This document shows positions 6,558-8,123 of a DNA stretch of 8,123 nt, piece by piece. Position 1 is the stretch's first letter; every line of letters begins with the position of its first letter. Both the position numbers and the translations under genes were made by a program. The DNA is from Actinomycetota bacterium (GTDB lineage: Bacteria > Actinomycetota > Humimicrobiia > Humimicrobiales > Humimicrobiaceae), in NCBI GenBank assembly GCA_016927635.1, contig JAFGMJ010000240.1, positions 1 through 8,123 of the forward strand. Reading direction: 5' to 3'. A model generated the notes under the pieces. That model worked only from the letters and a program-made list of their open reading frames with translations. It did not search any database and had not been told where the DNA came from.

Positions 6558-8093
6558 CTACAGTCTCCCGTCAGTGATTATATATGGCACAACCATGTCT
6601 TCATACCTGAACTCGCCATGGCATCCTCCTCCATCAGCCTTGGAATGCATTCCGTGGTCCGAGGTTATTATTATTTTGCCTTCCCAGGCTGAAGCAAGCT
6701 GTTGTATGTAAGAATCAATTATTTGAACCTGTTTTAATGTCCTCTGGTCAATGTCGCCCCAGTCATGTCCGGCATCGTCTATGCTGTGAAAATGAACAGC
6801 CACAAAATTGAAAGACTGGCCGGCAATTTTTAGGGCTGACTCAAGTATCTCATCGTCTGCGGTGCCGTTTTTATTTTTATCGGTATTTAAATAAGGATCC
6901 GTTTCTGTTTTTATTATCTGTATATCGCCTTCGACAAGAGCACCCGTTTTTTTATTGTCCATCAGGTCCTTAAATATTGTGGGTACCAGCGGCTCACGCT
7001 GTTTTCTTGAATATATGCCATTTATATCCGGAGCTTTACCGGTAAGCATTGCAGCAAGCCCTGCATTGGAGACAGGCTCATATACTGAAAGCGCCTTTTG
7101 CGCTTTATCTATAGAAGCAAGAAATGGGGCATAGCCGTTTTTTATTGCATACTCATATTGATGATAGCCGAATCCGTCAGTCAGGATAAAGAGGACATTT
7201 TTATTATTTTCTATAAAGGCAGATGCATCATAATAAACATCCATAATGCTTAAAACAGAAGGATTGATCACTGCACCTTTAATGTTTTCAATTTTTTCGT
7301 TCTGAATGATATCAATATAATCAATTGAATTATCATTTATTTCAAAATAAGCCTGCGGCCCTGCTTCATTTATAAATTCCTGTTTTCCATCCTGTCCCAT
7401 TAAAATCAGGCTTGAGGCCTCATAAGTGTTAAAAAAATCATCCAGTTCAATTATTTTTTTACACATTAATGCTTCAGAATCATACCTTTTATTCTCAACA
7501 TCCTTAAAGGATTTACCGGATTTTTCAAAAAAATTGCGGTATGAAAGAAGAGCCTGGCCCGGAGTAATATATGTTATATTTTTATCCATATCAATAATAT
7601 TTAAACCGAAATCATTTTCCCTGTTTTCAAGAACCACTATTATTTCCTTAATCTTTTTTATATTAGTGCTTACGGGATGATTGTAATTTATTGCTTCCCA
7701 TCCATTTCGGTGGTTGCAGAAAATATACGACTTTTCGAGCTGTGAACCTGAAATTTTTGCAGTCCTTCCGTCATGCGAAATAATATATACGCTGTAATTT
7801 TCTGATGCAGGTTCTGCGTCGCCTATTATATTTTCAAGAGGAATTGCTTTTAATGTCCTGCCGTCATTTTTTATCTTATAAAGGTTTTCGGCAAAAGCCG
7901 GGTCAGATACCGAAATTTCAATTTTTTGCTCATTTAAAATGTCTCCTTTTATAAAAAGAGGCACAGTGTATAAACAGCCGCTTTTTAAAGACAGGAAAAT
8001 AAAATACCCCGAAAAGGCGCCTGCTGCAAAAATTAAAAAAGCTGTTATGGCTGAAATTAAATTTTTTATAGATTTACTGGTTTTTTTTGCCAT
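6558..8093 (-). CDS. Membrane-anchored alkaline phosphatase superfamily protein with N-terminal molybdopterin-fold-like region
   Basis: About 511 aa from the ATG at 8093. A membrane segment spans roughly residues 12-36 after a Lys-rich start, so the rest should face outside. The C-terminal half (about 298-511) carries the metal-ligand motifs of the alkaline phosphatase/type I phosphodiesterase superfamily: TDGFG (D306), VSNAG with candidate nucleophile S342, DDAGHDWG (D439, H443), SDHGM (D479, H480) and CHGE (H492). All expected ligands are present, so it is probably an active phosphomonoesterase or phosphodiesterase; the substrate is unknown. Residues about 55-269 look like two divergent sulfite-oxidase/molybdopterin-binding-type domains (see findings). 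The next gene starts 3 nt after its TAG. The reading frame stays open to the window edge: an in-frame TTG at 8111 or a start outside the window is possible. I prefer the ATG because AGG lies 5 nt before it. Superfamily is confident; role is inferred. Confidence 0.85.
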   Translation of the reverse strand: MAKKTSKSIKNLISAITAFLIFAAGAFSGYFIFLSLKSGCLYTVPLFIKGDILNEQKIEISVSDPAFAENLYKIKNDGRTLKAIPLENIIGDAEPASENYSVYIISHDGRTAKISGSQLEKSYIFCNHRNGWEAINYNHPVSTNIKKIKEIIVVLENRENDFGLNIIDMDKNITYITPGQALLSYRNFFEKSGKSFKDVENKRYDSEALMCKKIIELDDFFNTYEASSLILMGQDGKQEFINEAGPQAYFEINDNSIDYIDIIQNEKIENIKGAVINPSVLSIMDVYYDASAFIENNKNVLFILTDGFGYHQYEYAIKNGYAPFLASIDKAQKALSVYEPVSNAGLAAMLTGKAPDINGIYSRKQREPLVPTIFKDLMDNKKTGALVEGDIQIIKTETDPYLNTDKNKNGTADDEILESALKIAGQSFNFVAVHFHSIDDAGHDWGDIDQRTLKQVQIIDSYIQQLASAWEGKIIITSDHGMHSKADGGGCHGEFRYEDMVVPYIITDGRL

Positions 8094-8123
8094 CCCTACC
8101 TGCAGTCCCAAATCCTGCCAGAT

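Noticed and set aside
6334..6711. Plus-strand open frame across the small protein/phosphatase junction
   Set aside because: It is antisense to two genes with recognisable domains; the translation looks like a reverse-frame shadow.
1..8123. CRISPR array, tRNA, rRNA, insertion sequence or prophage parts
   Set aside because: I saw no direct-repeat array, cloverleaf, transposase motif or terminal inverted repeats; the window is densely filled with metabolic and transport genes.

Overview
The window is an AT-rich stretch from an anaerobic-type bacterium. All nine genes I can support lie on the minus strand, so the region reads from right (8123) to left (1). The low GC, frequent AUA isoleucine codons, an ECF-type transporter, a fused FolB-FolK and a MobB carrying an Fe-S-type cysteine cluster suggest a Firmicutes/Clostridia-like organism or an uncultivated low-GC anaerobe. 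The sequence alone does not fix the phylum.

Layout in transcription order: (1) a membrane-anchored alkaline-phosphatase-superfamily enzyme with a long N-terminal extracytoplasmic region (8093-6558); (2) a small membrane-anchored protein with a domain resembling the sulfite-oxidase/'oxidoreductase molybdopterin-binding' fold (6554-6030); (3-5) the energy-coupling module of an ECF transporter, ecfA1-ecfA2-ecfT (6020-3916), with translationally coupled overlaps; (6) a MobB-type P-loop GTPase fused to a cysteine-rich, RnfB-like Fe-S motif (3919-3155); (7) a protein-kinase-fold phosphotransferase (3092-2325); (8) a fused dihydroneopterin aldolase/HPPK of folate synthesis (2300-1353); (9) MoeA, the molybdenum insertase (1224-13). 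Gaps are 3, 9, -44, -20, -4, 62, 24 and 128 nt, so at least genes 1-6, and perhaps all, form one transcription unit whose promoter lies beyond the right edge. The only sizeable non-coding stretch is 1225-1352, which holds three stacked AT-rich inverted repeats.

The common thread is pterin and molybdenum-cofactor chemistry: MobB, MoeA, FolB and FolK. These sit next to an ECF importer whose substrate-binding S component is not in the window and may lie just upstream. The two extracytoplasmic proteins ahead of the transporter appear to share a molybdopterin-oxidoreductase-like domain, perhaps three copies between them. My inference is that genes 1-5 form an uptake or salvage system with surface-exposed domains, possibly linked to Mo/W cofactor metabolism. 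This is the most interesting and least established point here.
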